A stretch of 64,000 nucleotides of DNA from Salinivibrio sp. ES.052 (GTDB lineage: Bacteria > Pseudomonadota > Gammaproteobacteria > Enterobacterales > Vibrionaceae), in the NCBI RefSeq assembly GCF_900141775.1, contig NZ_FSRI01000003.1, positions 124,001 to 188,000 on the forward strand, given 5' to 3'. A model generated the notes under the pieces. That model saw only the letters and a program-made list of their open reading frames with translations. It was not told where the DNA came from and did no database searches. Below are positions 43,912 to 53,522 of the stretch, piece by piece (the stretch's first letter is position 1; each line of letters starts with the position of its first letter). Made by a program: the position numbers and the translations under genes.

Positions 43912-46071
43912 TTACTTTGCCTGCTTGTCGAGCAAGTCGAAGAAGAAGGCATATTCTAATGCATCTTCTTTAATCCGCTTAAAGCGCCCCGATGCGCCGC
44001 CGTGGCCGGCTTCCATGTCGGTTTTAAACACCAACGTATGGTTGTCGGTTTTGAGCTCACGCAGTTTCGCGACCCATTTCATCGGCTCAAAGTACTGCAC
44101 TTGTGAATCATGCAGCCCCGTGGTGACCAGCAAGTTGGGGTAATCTTGCGCGCTAACATTGTCGTACGGCGAATAGCTGAGCATGTATTCATAGTAGGTT
44201 TTGTCGTTGGGGTTGCCCCACTCGTCATACTCGTTGGTGGTGAGCGGAATCGACTCATCCAACATGGTGGTGACAATATCGACAAACGGCACATGCGCGG
44301 CCACCCCTAAATACAGCTCTGGCGCTTGGTTGATGATCGCGCCCATTAATAAGCCACCTGCAGAGCCGCCGACGGCAAACACCTTGTCTTTATCGCCATA
44401 GCCTTGCGCAGTCAGCGCTTTAGTCACATCAATAAAGTCGTTAAAGGTATTCTTTTTGGTAAGCTTTTTACCATCGTCATACCAAGGGCGACCTAGCATT
44501 TCAGAGCCACGAATATGGGCAATCGCAAAGACAAAACCGCGATCCAGCAGGCTTAAACGCGTGGTGGAGAACGTGGGCTCCATGGTGGCGCCGTAAGAGC
44601 CATAGCCGTATTGATAAAGCGGATTAGTGCCGTCTTTTTTGAAGCGGTCTTTACGATACACCAAAGACACAGGCACCTGCGCACCATCACGCGCGGTGAT
44701 CATCACACGCTCTGACTGGTAGTTGTCCGGATTAAACTCACCCAGCACTTGGTTTTGTTTGAGCATTTCACGCTCACCCGACGCCAAATCAAACTCGTAG
44801 TAGGTACCCGGTGTGGTCAAGCTGGTGTAATACACACGCACAGCGGTATTATCCATTTCTGCGTTGCCCGTCAGATAAGCCGCATAAGCCGAATCATCAA
44901 ACTGCAACGGATACTCATCACCGTTGGTCAGGTTTCGCACCGTGGTACGCGGCAAGCCATTTTCGCGCTGCTCGTACACCAGATGGTTGTCGAACAGGGT
45001 AAAATCAACCAGCTGTACGTTCTCTTTCGGGGCAATCACATCTTGCCATTGGCTGCGATCGTCACGCTCACTTTGGTGTACCTTCATCAAGCGGAAGTTG
45101 ACCGCTTGGTAGTTGGTATAGATGTAATACCACTCACCACGCTTGGCCACGTCATATTCAATACCGGTTTCCCGCGGATAAAACGCTTGGGCGGTCGCAT
45201 TCGGATCATTGGCGTCCACCAATGAGACGCCACTAGTTTCGGTGCTGGCGTGCCAAATAAAGATTTGCTCACCGTCTTTGCTTTTGCTTAAACCGGTGTA
45301 ATAGGTGGTATCCGTTTCTTCGTAAATTAAATCATCATCGGATTGCGGGGTGCCCAAACGATGGCGGTAAACCTGATACCCCAGCAGGGTTTGTGGGTCT
45401 TTTTTGATGTAGTAAAACGCTTGGTTGTCGTTCTGCCACACAATGCTGCTCGACGCGCCTTCAATCTCATCACCCAGATACTCACCGGTGGTGAGGTCTT
45501 TTATTTTGATGCTATAAACGCGGCGGCTGAGGGTATCTTCGCCGTAGGCCAATAAGTTCTCACTCGGGCTCACACTCAGTTGGCCAATGCTGTAAAACTC
45601 ATGTCCTTTCGCGAGTGCGTTGACATCCAAAATCACCGTTTTGTCGGTACCCGCAAAGTCTTTCGCGCGCACATAGGTGCGATATTCGTCATCACCTTCT
45701 ACTTCGCTGGAATAGAAGTAATTGCCCTTTTTCACCGGGACGGAGGTATCGTCTTTGACCATGCGCCCTTTGATTTCATCAAATAGCTTGGCTTGCATTG
45801 GCTCAGTATGGGCCAGCATTTGCTCGGCATAGGCATTTTCTTGATTAAGATGAGCAATCACATCTGAGTCTTGGCGTGCATCATCGCGCATCCAATAATA
45901 GTCATCTATGCGCGTATCGCCGTGAATGGTCATTTCATGAGGGATTTTTTTCGCGACAGGCGCACTCAGTTCGCCTGGGCTGGAAGCTTTCACGTGTGAC
46001 TCTCCTTGAAAACTGCACCCTGAGAGCAAGGACACTGCCAATGCTCCGGTGAGTAAAATGTGTCGGGACAT
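43912..46071 (-). CDS. S9A family lipoprotein peptidase (oligopeptidase B-like)
   Basis: A 719-residue prolyl oligopeptidase-family serine peptidase. The lipobox LLSGC puts the lipidated Cys at residue 19. A seven-bladed propeller occupies about 90-430, and the alpha/beta hydrolase domain has Ser in AVGGSAGGLLMG, Asp in GLHDSQVQYFEP and His in EAGHGGASGRF. It probably cleaves oligopeptides after basic residues in the envelope (by PtrB analogy). Lipid anchoring is not found in E. coli PtrB. Confidence 0.88.
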   Translation of the reverse strand: MSRHILLTGALAVSLLSGCSFQGESHVKASSPGELSAPVAKKIPHEMTIHGDTRIDDYYWMRDDARQDSDVIAHLNQENAYAEQMLAHTEPMQAKLFDEIKGRMVKDDTSVPVKKGNYFYSSEVEGDDEYRTYVRAKDFAGTDKTVILDVNALAKGHEFYSIGQLSVSPSENLLAYGEDTLSRRVYSIKIKDLTTGEYLGDEIEGASSSIVWQNDNQAFYYIKKDPQTLLGYQVYRHRLGTPQSDDDLIYEETDTTYYTGLSKSKDGEQIFIWHASTETSGVSLVDANDPNATAQAFYPRETGIEYDVAKRGEWYYIYTNYQAVNFRLMKVHQSERDDRSQWQDVIAPKENVQLVDFTLFDNHLVYEQRENGLPRTTVRNLTNGDEYPLQFDDSAYAAYLTGNAEMDNTAVRVYYTSLTTPGTYYEFDLASGEREMLKQNQVLGEFNPDNYQSERVMITARDGAQVPVSLVYRKDRFKKDGTNPLYQYGYGSYGATMEPTFSTTRLSLLDRGFVFAIAHIRGSEMLGRPWYDDGKKLTKKNTFNDFIDVTKALTAQGYGDKDKVFAVGGSAGGLLMGAIINQAPELYLGVAAHVPFVDIVTTMLDESIPLTTNEYDEWGNPNDKTYYEYMLSYSPYDNVSAQDYPNLLVTTGLHDSQVQYFEPMKWVAKLRELKTDNHTLVFKTDMEAGHGGASGRFKRIKEDALEYAFFFDLLDKQAK

Positions 46072-46249
46072 ACTTTTCCTTCAGGTTTATTTAGCCATAA
46101 CAGTAATTTAACAAACAAGCATCTCTTTACTGACCTGAGGGCTCCAAGCAAGTTCCAATAAACAATGTTCTTTTTATCGTCCGCAAAGTGACTCACATTC
46201 TAATGCGTCCTGAGTGCAAACATCATTGTATTTAGCGTTAAACAGCAAA

Positions 46250-47653
46250 TTATCGCGTTTTAGCCACTTTGGGGTTAATCGCCGGCACGAGCATCATTGC
46301 CGATTGGGCGGCGACATCAATACGTTGTCCACTCGAAACCGTGACGCCCGTTAGCAGATCAGTCCAATCATTTTCCAGCGTCACTGAGAGTGATTGCGGA
46401 TTGGGGGATTTATTTAACACCAATATTCCTGCCTCGCCCCGTTGAATTACCAGCCAATCATCGGTCGCTTCCAAGACGCTCATGGGCTCACCATGGGTTA
46501 AATTATGAAAGGCAATCATTTGCACCATCTTTGGATCCTTCCACGCGTTTCGCCAGCGCGGTTGGCCATCTCTCCCTTTGATACCGCTGGTATCAAGATC
46601 GGTATAAATCAGGGGAACGCCACCATCACGCCCCAAGATATACGCGTAAGCAAGCCATTCACTGGCTTCATCCATCACCAAATCTAAAAAAACCTCGTTG
46701 TTGGGAATGTCATGGGTAATGGCAAAGGTGATTGCACGCCCTTTCGATAAGGCTTGGCCGAAGCAATAAGGGTCAATCAAGGATTTGAGGCTGCCTTGGC
46801 TGGATAAAGCGTGGTAAAGCGTTGAGAAAAGGGGAAAGTCGTAGGCACCTAAACTCGTCTGTTGTAAATAGGGAGCCAGAAAGAGTTCATACTCTGCTTT
46901 GCTTGCGCCACCGTCTGTGATGATTTCGCCAAAAATATGCGCATCATGGGTGATATCATCGTTCCATACGCGCTTGAGGTGCTCTAATGTCATGTGCTTC
47001 GCTGCATCAATACGGAAACCTTTCACGCCAATGGCTTTTAACGCCTTAAGATAGGCACGTTGCTGCTCTATCACATGATCACACACCCGCAGTGTCGGTA
47101 ACCCCGGATCGCTAGGCCCGCCGCTAATACGCCCGTTTTGTACTTGCCACCTATTTTTCCAATCTTGTATGCCAAATGCGTCGACGAAGTCTTGCTCAGT
47201 AAAGAGTGGCTCGGATAAATCACCAAACAAGGTCAGTTCGCGATAGTGGTCTTCGTGCGTGTGATAAGCCGCCCTCACCGCTTGGCTGGGATAATCCAAG
47301 TCGCTGCGAACATGCGCTTCATTGGCCATATGGTTGAAAACCACATCAACATAAACAAGGACACCGACACGGTTTAAGGCTTCAACCATCGCTTTAAAAT
47401 CCGTGGTGTTACCGAGTGCATTTTCAATCACGCGATAGTCTTGAGGCTGATATCGAAGCCACCAGCGTTGGTCTTGCTCGCTTTTCATCGGGGGAGATAC
47501 GAGCACCGAGCCATACCCTAACGCCCTGATCTCCGCGGCACGTTGGGCAACATCCGCATACTTCCAATCAAAAGCATGTAAGATAACATTTGCTGCCGTT
47601 GAGTGGGTATCTTGTAAGCCGTTCATATCTATCTTCTCATCGCGTTTAGGCAT
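46250..47653 (-). CDS. GH13 alpha-amylase family glycoside hydrolase
   Basis: A 467-residue enzyme with a (beta/alpha)8 barrel. Conserved regions are VYVDVVFNHMAN, GFRIDAAKHM (nucleophile Asp), FGEII (Glu acid/base) and ITHDIPNNE (transition-state Asp). No signal peptide is seen, so it is probably cytosolic. The ATG at 47626 (MNGLQD) is a possible start in place of 47653. No transporter or regulator for maltodextrin is adjacent. Confidence 0.85.
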   Translation of the reverse strand: MPKRDEKIDMNGLQDTHSTAANVILHAFDWKYADVAQRAAEIRALGYGSVLVSPPMKSEQDQRWWLRYQPQDYRVIENALGNTTDFKAMVEALNRVGVLVYVDVVFNHMANEAHVRSDLDYPSQAVRAAYHTHEDHYRELTLFGDLSEPLFTEQDFVDAFGIQDWKNRWQVQNGRISGGPSDPGLPTLRVCDHVIEQQRAYLKALKAIGVKGFRIDAAKHMTLEHLKRVWNDDITHDAHIFGEIITDGGASKAEYELFLAPYLQQTSLGAYDFPLFSTLYHALSSQGSLKSLIDPYCFGQALSKGRAITFAITHDIPNNEVFLDLVMDEASEWLAYAYILGRDGGVPLIYTDLDTSGIKGRDGQPRWRNAWKDPKMVQMIAFHNLTHGEPMSVLEATDDWLVIQRGEAGILVLNKSPNPQSLSVTLENDWTDLLTGVTVSSGQRIDVAAQSAMMLVPAINPKVAKTR

Positions 47654-47851
47654 CGACCGTGATCCCGATGTGGGTGGGCTAATTCAATAGTCAAAATTAT
47701 AAACGCTATACACGCGCCGCCCTCCTCCCTTTACCGCTTGTGTGAGGATGATAAGCAAGGCGTAGTCAGTATCTAGCTGAGGATTAAGAACCCCCTCGTT
47801 GGCCTGTATACCGGATGTCATCGCAGTTAAAGGCGAAATGGGTTTGGCTCT

Positions 47852-49015
47852 TCAAGCCGGCTCGCAACCGACTTTGGTCAAAGAATAGAACTTGGAGGTG
47901 TACACTTTAAAGGTGTTTTTCCCTTCATGCTTGGCACAATAAAGGGCATCATCCGCTTGCGCCAATAAGCTGTCAATATCGAGCGCCTCGGAAGTCGTCG
48001 TCACCCCAATGCTAGCAGATAGGGTCATTTCAAGTACTGAGCTGCTACGTTGAACAGCATGCAGTAATTCTACCGATAATTGCTGCGCAGTAGCACTGTC
48101 ACAGTCAGGCACCACGACCGCAAACTCTTCTCCGCCTAAGCGTCCGACAGTCCCCTTTTCATCAATGACTTGTTCGAAAACCTCGGCGCAATGGATCAGT
48201 ACCTTATCACCGACCGAGTGCCCGAATGAGTCATTAATCGCTTTAAAGTCATCCAGATCAATCATCAACACACTGATTGGAAAAGCGGCGGTATCAACAC
48301 GTCGTTTCGCTCTTGCCAAAAAGGCGCGGCGATTAAACAGCCCCGTTAAGCTATCTCGAGTCGCTTCGCGGTGGAGTTTCTCGTGCACGCGCTCCAGCTT
48401 ATAAAGAAAGATAATCAGGGTATTGATCACGCTATAGGCGATGCCCGACAAAATCAGCCCTGCTTGTAATAGAGAGGTGCCCAACAGTTGCGTAAATAGA
48501 TCAGGATAGAAATGTGCAAATGTCGCCCTGCCTACATAGGCAACACTGAATCCACCCATCACCATGATGAGCCAACGCTTTAAACGCTGGCCCCCTATGT
48601 TTGTACTACTCACGATGGTTTGTGTCATCAGCCCTAACTGCATACTGACGATCAAGCTCGCGTAAACCACACGACTCCCGATATCATCAAGGTATGACGA
48701 CATCGATACAACAGACAGAATAACAGGTAGCACCAACTGCCAACGCGGTACGTCGCGCGCAAAAATTTGCCCCAACGCCCAGTGGCTAAAAGCAAATGCC
48801 ACCATCACACAGGCATTGTAAAAAACGATCCCTAAATAAGGATGAAGGTGAGGACGGGCAAACAAGAATAGGTTGCTAAAGCCATGAATAAAAAGCGAGA
48901 GTGCCCATCCGTTAATCCCTGGTTCTTTGCGATTTTGTACTAATAGAAAACCCGCTAGCAGCCATTGGATTGCAGTCAGAGTAATGAGCAGTGTCGGTGC
49001 ATCGAGTTTAAACAT
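47852..49015 (-). CDS. Membrane-bound diguanylate cyclase (GGDEF)
   Basis: About 387 residues with seven or so N-terminal membrane helices and a GGDEF domain. The domain has DSLTGLFNRRAFL, VLMIDLDDFKAINDSFGH and intact active site GRLGGEEFAVV. No RxxD I-site precedes the active site. The sensing part is a multi-TM module of unknown ligand. An upstream GTG at 49054 gives 13 extra residues and a slightly better ribosome site, so the exact start is open. The plus-strand neighbours are unrelated. Confidence 0.87.
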   Translation of the reverse strand: MFKLDAPTLLITLTAIQWLLAGFLLVQNRKEPGINGWALSLFIHGFSNLFLFARPHLHPYLGIVFYNACVMVAFAFSHWALGQIFARDVPRWQLVLPVILSVVSMSSYLDDIGSRVVYASLIVSMQLGLMTQTIVSSTNIGGQRLKRWLIMVMGGFSVAYVGRATFAHFYPDLFTQLLGTSLLQAGLILSGIAYSVINTLIIFLYKLERVHEKLHREATRDSLTGLFNRRAFLARAKRRVDTAAFPISVLMIDLDDFKAINDSFGHSVGDKVLIHCAEVFEQVIDEKGTVGRLGGEEFAVVVPDCDSATAQQLSVELLHAVQRSSSVLEMTLSASIGVTTTSEALDIDSLLAQADDALYCAKHEGKNTFKVYTSKFYSLTKVGCEPA

Positions 49016-49172
49016 CAGAGATACGTTAATTAGGGCGTGCTTTAACTTTACCACTTAATCCGTGGCCGTTTACCGGCAATCAATGTGCGCGGCTTCAATT
49101 TCTGGCGGTTAATCTTTATGACAGTTTCAGCGTCCTCGCACCGATGCTATCCATAGATCGTGAGCGATAGGA

Positions 49173-49454
49173 TTAGTTGCGATACAAGACTTTGATAATG
49201 TGCCAGCCGAATTTGGTTTTTATCGGCCCAAGCGGGCGCAATAACTCACCACTGAATACGGCTTTATCGAAAGGCGGTGCCATGTCACCGCGACGAAATT
49301 CGCCTAAATCCCCGCCTCGCTTACCCGAGGGGCATTGCGAGTACTTCTTCGCGAGCGTTTGGAAGTTTGCCCCTTTTTTAAGCTGATCAAGCAAAGAGGT
49401 TGCTTGCGACTTATCGTTCACCAGTATGTGAAGGGCTGCTGCTTTCTTGGCCAT
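49173..49454 (-). CDS. ppiC: Parvulin-type peptidyl-prolyl isomerase
   Basis: A 93-residue single-domain parvulin: [56 protein letters not shown]. It has no signal peptide and matches cytoplasmic PpiC in length. The ATG at 49454 is taken as start because family members begin [11 protein letters not shown]. Confidence 0.93.
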   Translation of the reverse strand: MAKKAAALHILVNDKSQATSLLDQLKKGANFQTLAKKYSQCPSGKRGGDLGEFRRGDMAPPFDKAVFSGELLRPLGPIKTKFGWHIIKVLYRN

Positions 49455-50010
49455 CAAGGTATCTCGTGTCATAAAAAGCCGCTAATTATAACGGATTTGA
49501 GCACAATATAGAGGGAAAGAAGCCGTTTCTCGAAAACAATTGAACAAAAAAGAGAGGAAAACCAGCACAAAATGGTTAGAGTTGAAATCATTAAACGACA
49601 AAACCCAGCTGGCATATGTCATTTTCATGCCAGTTCTATCTAATTTCCTCCACAGTCCCAACAACGCTACCCAACCACAAAGCGCCAGCCGCATAACACC
49701 GATAAGGCGCTGATTTGATCGTTTTTTGTTTGCATCACTCCGCTGGATGATGAGCACTGCTACGGGCTAAAACCCCCTAAAATAAGATCTCAGTCACACT
49801 GCTGACACGTTGCGATTCATCCGACTTTAATAATTACACCTCTGATGGTTAAGCTGTTTATATTATCTGTCATTTGTTCAAAAACATTGGCAGATGCTTT
49901 TACGGGTATAGGAGAGACCGGCACTCGCTGCCAGCTCACTTAATGGGAAACAGATCTCAATCACACTCTCGTTAACCACGAATGAAAGCTAATCCACATA
50001 TCGGAGGGAC
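49455..50010. other. Non-coding region between ppiC and the teaABCD operon
   Basis: There is no supported gene in 556 bases. It probably holds the ppiC and tea promoters, but no convincing -35/-10 pair was found. AGCGCC/GGCGCT half-sites (49681-49711) with a 19-base loop could form a weak hairpin. A minus-strand frame here has no family or ribosome site. Confidence 0.6.
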
Positions 50011-51036
50011 ATGATGTCCATTTACAGCCATCTTAAGCAATTGACTGCAATTTCATGCGTTGCCGCCGCGCTGAGCTTCTCAGCGTTCGCAAACGCCGAT
50101 ACCTGGCGTTATGCCCACGAGGAATATGAAGGTGACGTGCAAGATGTTTATGCACACAAATTTAAGGAGTACATTGAGGATAACTCTGAGCACTCACTAC
50201 AAATTTATCGCTTTGGCGAACTCGGTGAGTCTGATGACATCATGGAGCAAACCCAAGCAGGTATTCTCCAGTTTGTTAACCAATCCCCTGGCTTTACTGG
50301 CTCTCTCATCCCTGAAGCACAAATCTTCTTTATCCCTTACCTCATGCCAACGGAGATGGACACAGTGGTGGAGTTCTTCCGCCAGAGTAAAGCCGTGAAT
50401 GAAAACTTCCCTGAGTTGTACGAAGAGCAAGGCTTAGAACTGCTTAAAATGTATCCAGAAGGCGAGATGGTCCTGACAGCCGACGAGCCTGTCACTGAGC
50501 CTGCTGATCTTGCAGGGAAGAAAATTCGTGTGATGACTAACCCACTGCTGTCATCAACGTATGAAGCCTTTGGTGCGACGCCAACGCCATTGCCATGGGG
50601 TGAAGTATACGGCGCACTGCAAACCAATATGATTCAAGGTCAAGAAAACCCGATTTTCTGGATTGAGTCAGGTGGCTTGTATGAAGTATCACCGAATCTT
50701 ATCTTTACTCATCACGGTTGGTTCACCACAGCATCGATGGCCAATAAAGACTTCTTTGATGGCCTATCGTCAGACGAACAAGCGATGATCCATGATGCGG
50801 CTGACTATGCGTTTAACGAGACGGTTCAGCACATCCGTGGTCTGGCAGAGAAGTCTCTCGATAAGATCCAGTCTGCCAGCGATGACGTGACCGTAACGCG
50901 CTTAACCGATGCACAAATCGAGAAGTTTAAAGCGCGCGCTCCGCAGGTCGAGGAAACCTTCTATGAAATGACCGGTGAAAGCGGTAAAGCGCTTCTTAAC
51001 CAGTTTAAGAAAGACTTAGAAGCCGTTACTAACTAG
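50011..51036 (+). CDS. teaA: TRAP transporter solute-binding protein, TeaA-like
   Basis: A 341-residue DctP-family periplasmic protein with a signal peptide (about 29 residues, FANA). The mature start DTWRYAHEEYEGDVQD, GESDDIMEQTQAGILQF and WGEVYGALQTNMIQGQENP closely follow the Halomonas ectoine/hydroxyectoine binder TeaA as I remember it. It captures compatible solutes for the TeaBC carrier. GGAGGG precedes two ATGs; the second (50014) has better spacing. It heads a four-gene operon. Confidence 0.88.
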   Translation: MMSIYSHLKQLTAISCVAAALSFSAFANADTWRYAHEEYEGDVQDVYAHKFKEYIEDNSEHSLQIYRFGELGESDDIMEQTQAGILQFVNQSPGFTGSLIPEAQIFFIPYLMPTEMDTVVEFFRQSKAVNENFPELYEEQGLELLKMYPEGEMVLTADEPVTEPADLAGKKIRVMTNPLLSSTYEAFGATPTPLPWGEVYGALQTNMIQGQENPIFWIESGGLYEVSPNLIFTHHGWFTTASMANKDFFDGLSSDEQAMIHDAADYAFNETVQHIRGLAEKSLDKIQSASDDVTVTRLTDAQIEKFKARAPQVEETFYEMTGESGKALLNQFKKDLEAVTN

Positions 51037-51092
51037 TTGTCAGTCGTTCAGGCACCGCCCCTCGCGGTGCCTGTTTATTTGAGGAATGCGTA

Positions 51093-51668
51093 ATGACCGA
51101 TTCCGATTCTCTCGCGTACCACTCCGAGTTACCCGGCCTTCTTGGCAAACTGGATACCCTGATTTGTAAAATCGAATCCTTCATGCTGGCTGCTGGTGTG
51201 CTGCTCATGGCCTTAAATACCTGTGTCAACGTCATTGCGCGTTTTGGCTTTGGTCAAGGGCTGTTCTTTTCCGGTGAAATCAACCGCATCTTGATTGTCT
51301 TGATCACTTTTGCGGGGATCGGCTATGCCGCTCGGCACGGCCGCCATATACGAATGTCTGCACTGTATGACACGCTACCTTTCAAAGGCAGAAAAATCCT
51401 AATGACCACAATCGCGCTAGTCACAGGCCTGATTATGCTGGTATTAGCGTATTTTTCCTATCAGTACATTTCCTCTGTGTACGACCGTGGTCGTATTTTA
51501 CCCGCGTTGGGCTTTGAGATTTGGTGGATCTACATCTGGGTACCGCTTGGATTTATTATTACAGGCATTCAGTACGGATTAACTGTCTACAAAAATCTCA
51601 CCTCGCCTGATGTATATCTCTCCGCTGGCGTGCTAGACGGTTACGCTGAGACTGAAAGTGAAGTTTAA
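51093..51668 (+). CDS. teaB: TRAP transporter small permease, TeaB-like
   Basis: A 191-residue DctQ-family protein with four membrane helices (FMLAAGVLLMALNTCVNVIA, RILIVLITFAGIGYAARHG, LIMLVLAYFSYQYI, WWIYIWVPLGFIITGIQ). It bridges the binding protein and the large permease. It lies 56 bases after teaA and 12 before teaC. Confidence 0.88.
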   Translation: MTDSDSLAYHSELPGLLGKLDTLICKIESFMLAAGVLLMALNTCVNVIARFGFGQGLFFSGEINRILIVLITFAGIGYAARHGRHIRMSALYDTLPFKGRKILMTTIALVTGLIMLVLAYFSYQYISSVYDRGRILPALGFEIWWIYIWVPLGFIITGIQYGLTVYKNLTSPDVYLSAGVLDGYAETESEV

Positions 51669-51680
51669 ATAGGCACCACT

Positions 51681-52964
51681 ATGGCCACGACTTTAATGCT
51701 CATCATGATTGTCTTGCTTGTGCTCGGCTTTCCGATGATGATCCCACTGACAGCTGCCGCCTTAACCGGTTTTTATATGATGTTTGGCGGCGTCGGTCAA
51801 ATGGACACCTTTATTCAGCAAGTGCTAGGCGGCATTCGGCCTGCTTCGTTAATTGCTGTTCCTATGTTTATTCTCGCCGCCGATATCATGACGCGAGGAC
51901 AATCAGCCAATCGCTTGATTGATATGGTCATGACGTTTATCGGTCATATCCGTGGCGGCTTGGCGATCAGTACCGCAACCTCTTGTACCTTATTTGGTGC
52001 GGTATCCGGCTCGACCCAAGCAACCGTGGTTGCAGTAGGCTCAGCCTTACGCCCTAAATTGCTTAGAGCCGGCTACAGTGATTCGTTTTCTCTTGCTTTG
52101 ATCATCAATGCCAGTGATATCGCCTTTTTGATCCCACCCAGCATCGGAATGATTATTTATGGCGTGATCTCGGAAACATCAATCGCTGAGCTGTTTATCG
52201 CCGGGATTGGTCCGGGACTCATGATCCTCACCTTTTTCTCCCTTTATTGTTTGTATTACGCCACAGTAAATAAGGTCCCGACAGAGCCTAAAGCAAGTTG
52301 GAGCGAACGTCTCACGGCGACGCGAAAAGCATTGTGGCCACTGATGTTCCCACTGATCATTGTTGGCGGGATTTATGGCGGTGTCTTCAGCCCTACTGAA
52401 GCAGCTGCAGTTTGTGTGCTTTACGCCATGATTCTAGAATTTGGTGTTTTCCGGTCCTTGAGCCGCAAAGATGTGTTCACCATTGCACGCTCTACGGGCC
52501 TTATCACGGCGGTGGTCTTTATTCTTGTCGGTGTTGGCAATGGATTTTCTTGGATTATCTCGTTTGCCCAGATACCGCAAACGATTCTAGAAGCCGTTGG
52601 TATTAGCGAAATGGGTCCAATGGGAGTGTTAGCGTCAATCTCTATCGCCTTTTTCGTTGCTTGTATGTTTGTTGACCCTATCGTCGTGATTTTGGTGTTA
52701 ACCCCCATATTTGCGCCTGCGATAGAAGCGACTAGTCTTGATCCTGTCCATGTCGGGATTGTGATCACCTTGCAAGTGGCAATTGGCTCAGCAACACCTC
52801 CATTTGGCTGTGATATTTTCACTGCCATTGCGATTTTCAAAAAACCCTATTGGGAAGTTATCCGCGGAACAGGGCCATTTATCGCGATGCTGCTTTTGTC
52901 AGCCGCGTTGCTGGTGATGTTCCCGCAAATTGCGTTATTCCTGCGTGATGTCGCGTTTGGGTAA
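51681..52964 (+). CDS. teaC: TRAP transporter large permease, TeaC-like
   Basis: A 427-residue DctM-family secondary transporter with about 12 membrane segments. Family stretches are VSGSTQATVVAVGSALRPKL, IPPSIGMIIYGVISETS and SPTEAAAVCVLYA. It drives uptake using the Na+ or H+ gradient, so it pairs functionally with the sodium economy set by NhaD next door. Confidence 0.92.
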   Translation: MATTLMLIMIVLLVLGFPMMIPLTAAALTGFYMMFGGVGQMDTFIQQVLGGIRPASLIAVPMFILAADIMTRGQSANRLIDMVMTFIGHIRGGLAISTATSCTLFGAVSGSTQATVVAVGSALRPKLLRAGYSDSFSLALIINASDIAFLIPPSIGMIIYGVISETSIAELFIAGIGPGLMILTFFSLYCLYYATVNKVPTEPKASWSERLTATRKALWPLMFPLIIVGGIYGGVFSPTEAAAVCVLYAMILEFGVFRSLSRKDVFTIARSTGLITAVVFILVGVGNGFSWIISFAQIPQTILEAVGISEMGPMGVLASISIAFFVACMFVDPIVVILVLTPIFAPAIEATSLDPVHVGIVITLQVAIGSATPPFGCDIFTAIAIFKKPYWEVIRGTGPFIAMLLLSAALLVMFPQIALFLRDVAFG

Positions 52965-52985
52965 CTAAACAACAGGAGTGCTTGG

Positions 52986-53426
52986 ATGTTTAAACGAATA
53001 CTCGTTGCCGTCGATGGCTCATATTCGGCCTTAAATGCGTTGGATAAGGCCCTTGAGTTACAAAAACTGACCGATTCAGAACTTTACTTACTATGTGTTT
53101 TTAAGCACCACAGTTTGTTTGAAGCATCGCTTTCCATGGTGCGCCCTGATCGGTTACAGATCCCAGATCAAACACTGAGTGAATATGCGCGCAATATTGT
53201 TGAGCAGGCCAAACAACATGCGCTTGAAAATGGCGGTGAGGGTGTCCGCGGTTTTGTTAAAGGCGGCCGTCCGTCCAAAACCATCATCAAATTCGCGAAA
53301 AGCAAAGAGGTCGATCTGATTGTAATGGGGGCACATGGCACCCACTCAGATAAAGATGGCATGTTTCTTGGCAGTGTCTCGCATCGCGTAGCCGGGCGTG
53401 CACATTGTCCAACCATGGTGGTTTAA
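52986..53426 (+). CDS. teaD: Universal stress protein, TeaD-like
   Basis: A 146-residue UspA-fold protein with the ATP-binding loop [20 protein letters not shown] (G-x2-G-x9-G-S). The last gene of the TRAP operon; in Halomonas the TeaD nucleotide-binding protein regulates TeaABC, and the same role is likely here. Its start is 21 bases after the teaC stop. Confidence 0.9.
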   Translation: MFKRILVAVDGSYSALNALDKALELQKLTDSELYLLCVFKHHSLFEASLSMVRPDRLQIPDQTLSEYARNIVEQAKQHALENGGEGVRGFVKGGRPSKTIIKFAKSKEVDLIVMGAHGTHSDKDGMFLGSVSHRVAGRAHCPTMVV

Positions 53427-53471
53427 GGGCGCTGAGGCTTGTCATCAAAAAATCACGTAAAAACGACAATA

Positions 53472-53507
53472 AAAAAACGCCGGTATCAAAAAATACCGGC
53501 GTTTTTT
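53472..53507. terminator. Bidirectional terminator between teaABCD and nhaD
   Basis: Perfect stem AACGCCGGTAT / ATACCGGCGTT, extended by A-run and T-run flanks, with a 6-base A-rich loop. Serves two convergent genes. Confidence 0.95.
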
Positions 53508-53522
53508 ATATCACTAGAAAGC

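Noticed and set aside
49482-49757. Minus-strand frame upstream of ppiC
   Set aside because: No ribosome-binding site, odd composition, no family; more likely the ppiC leader.
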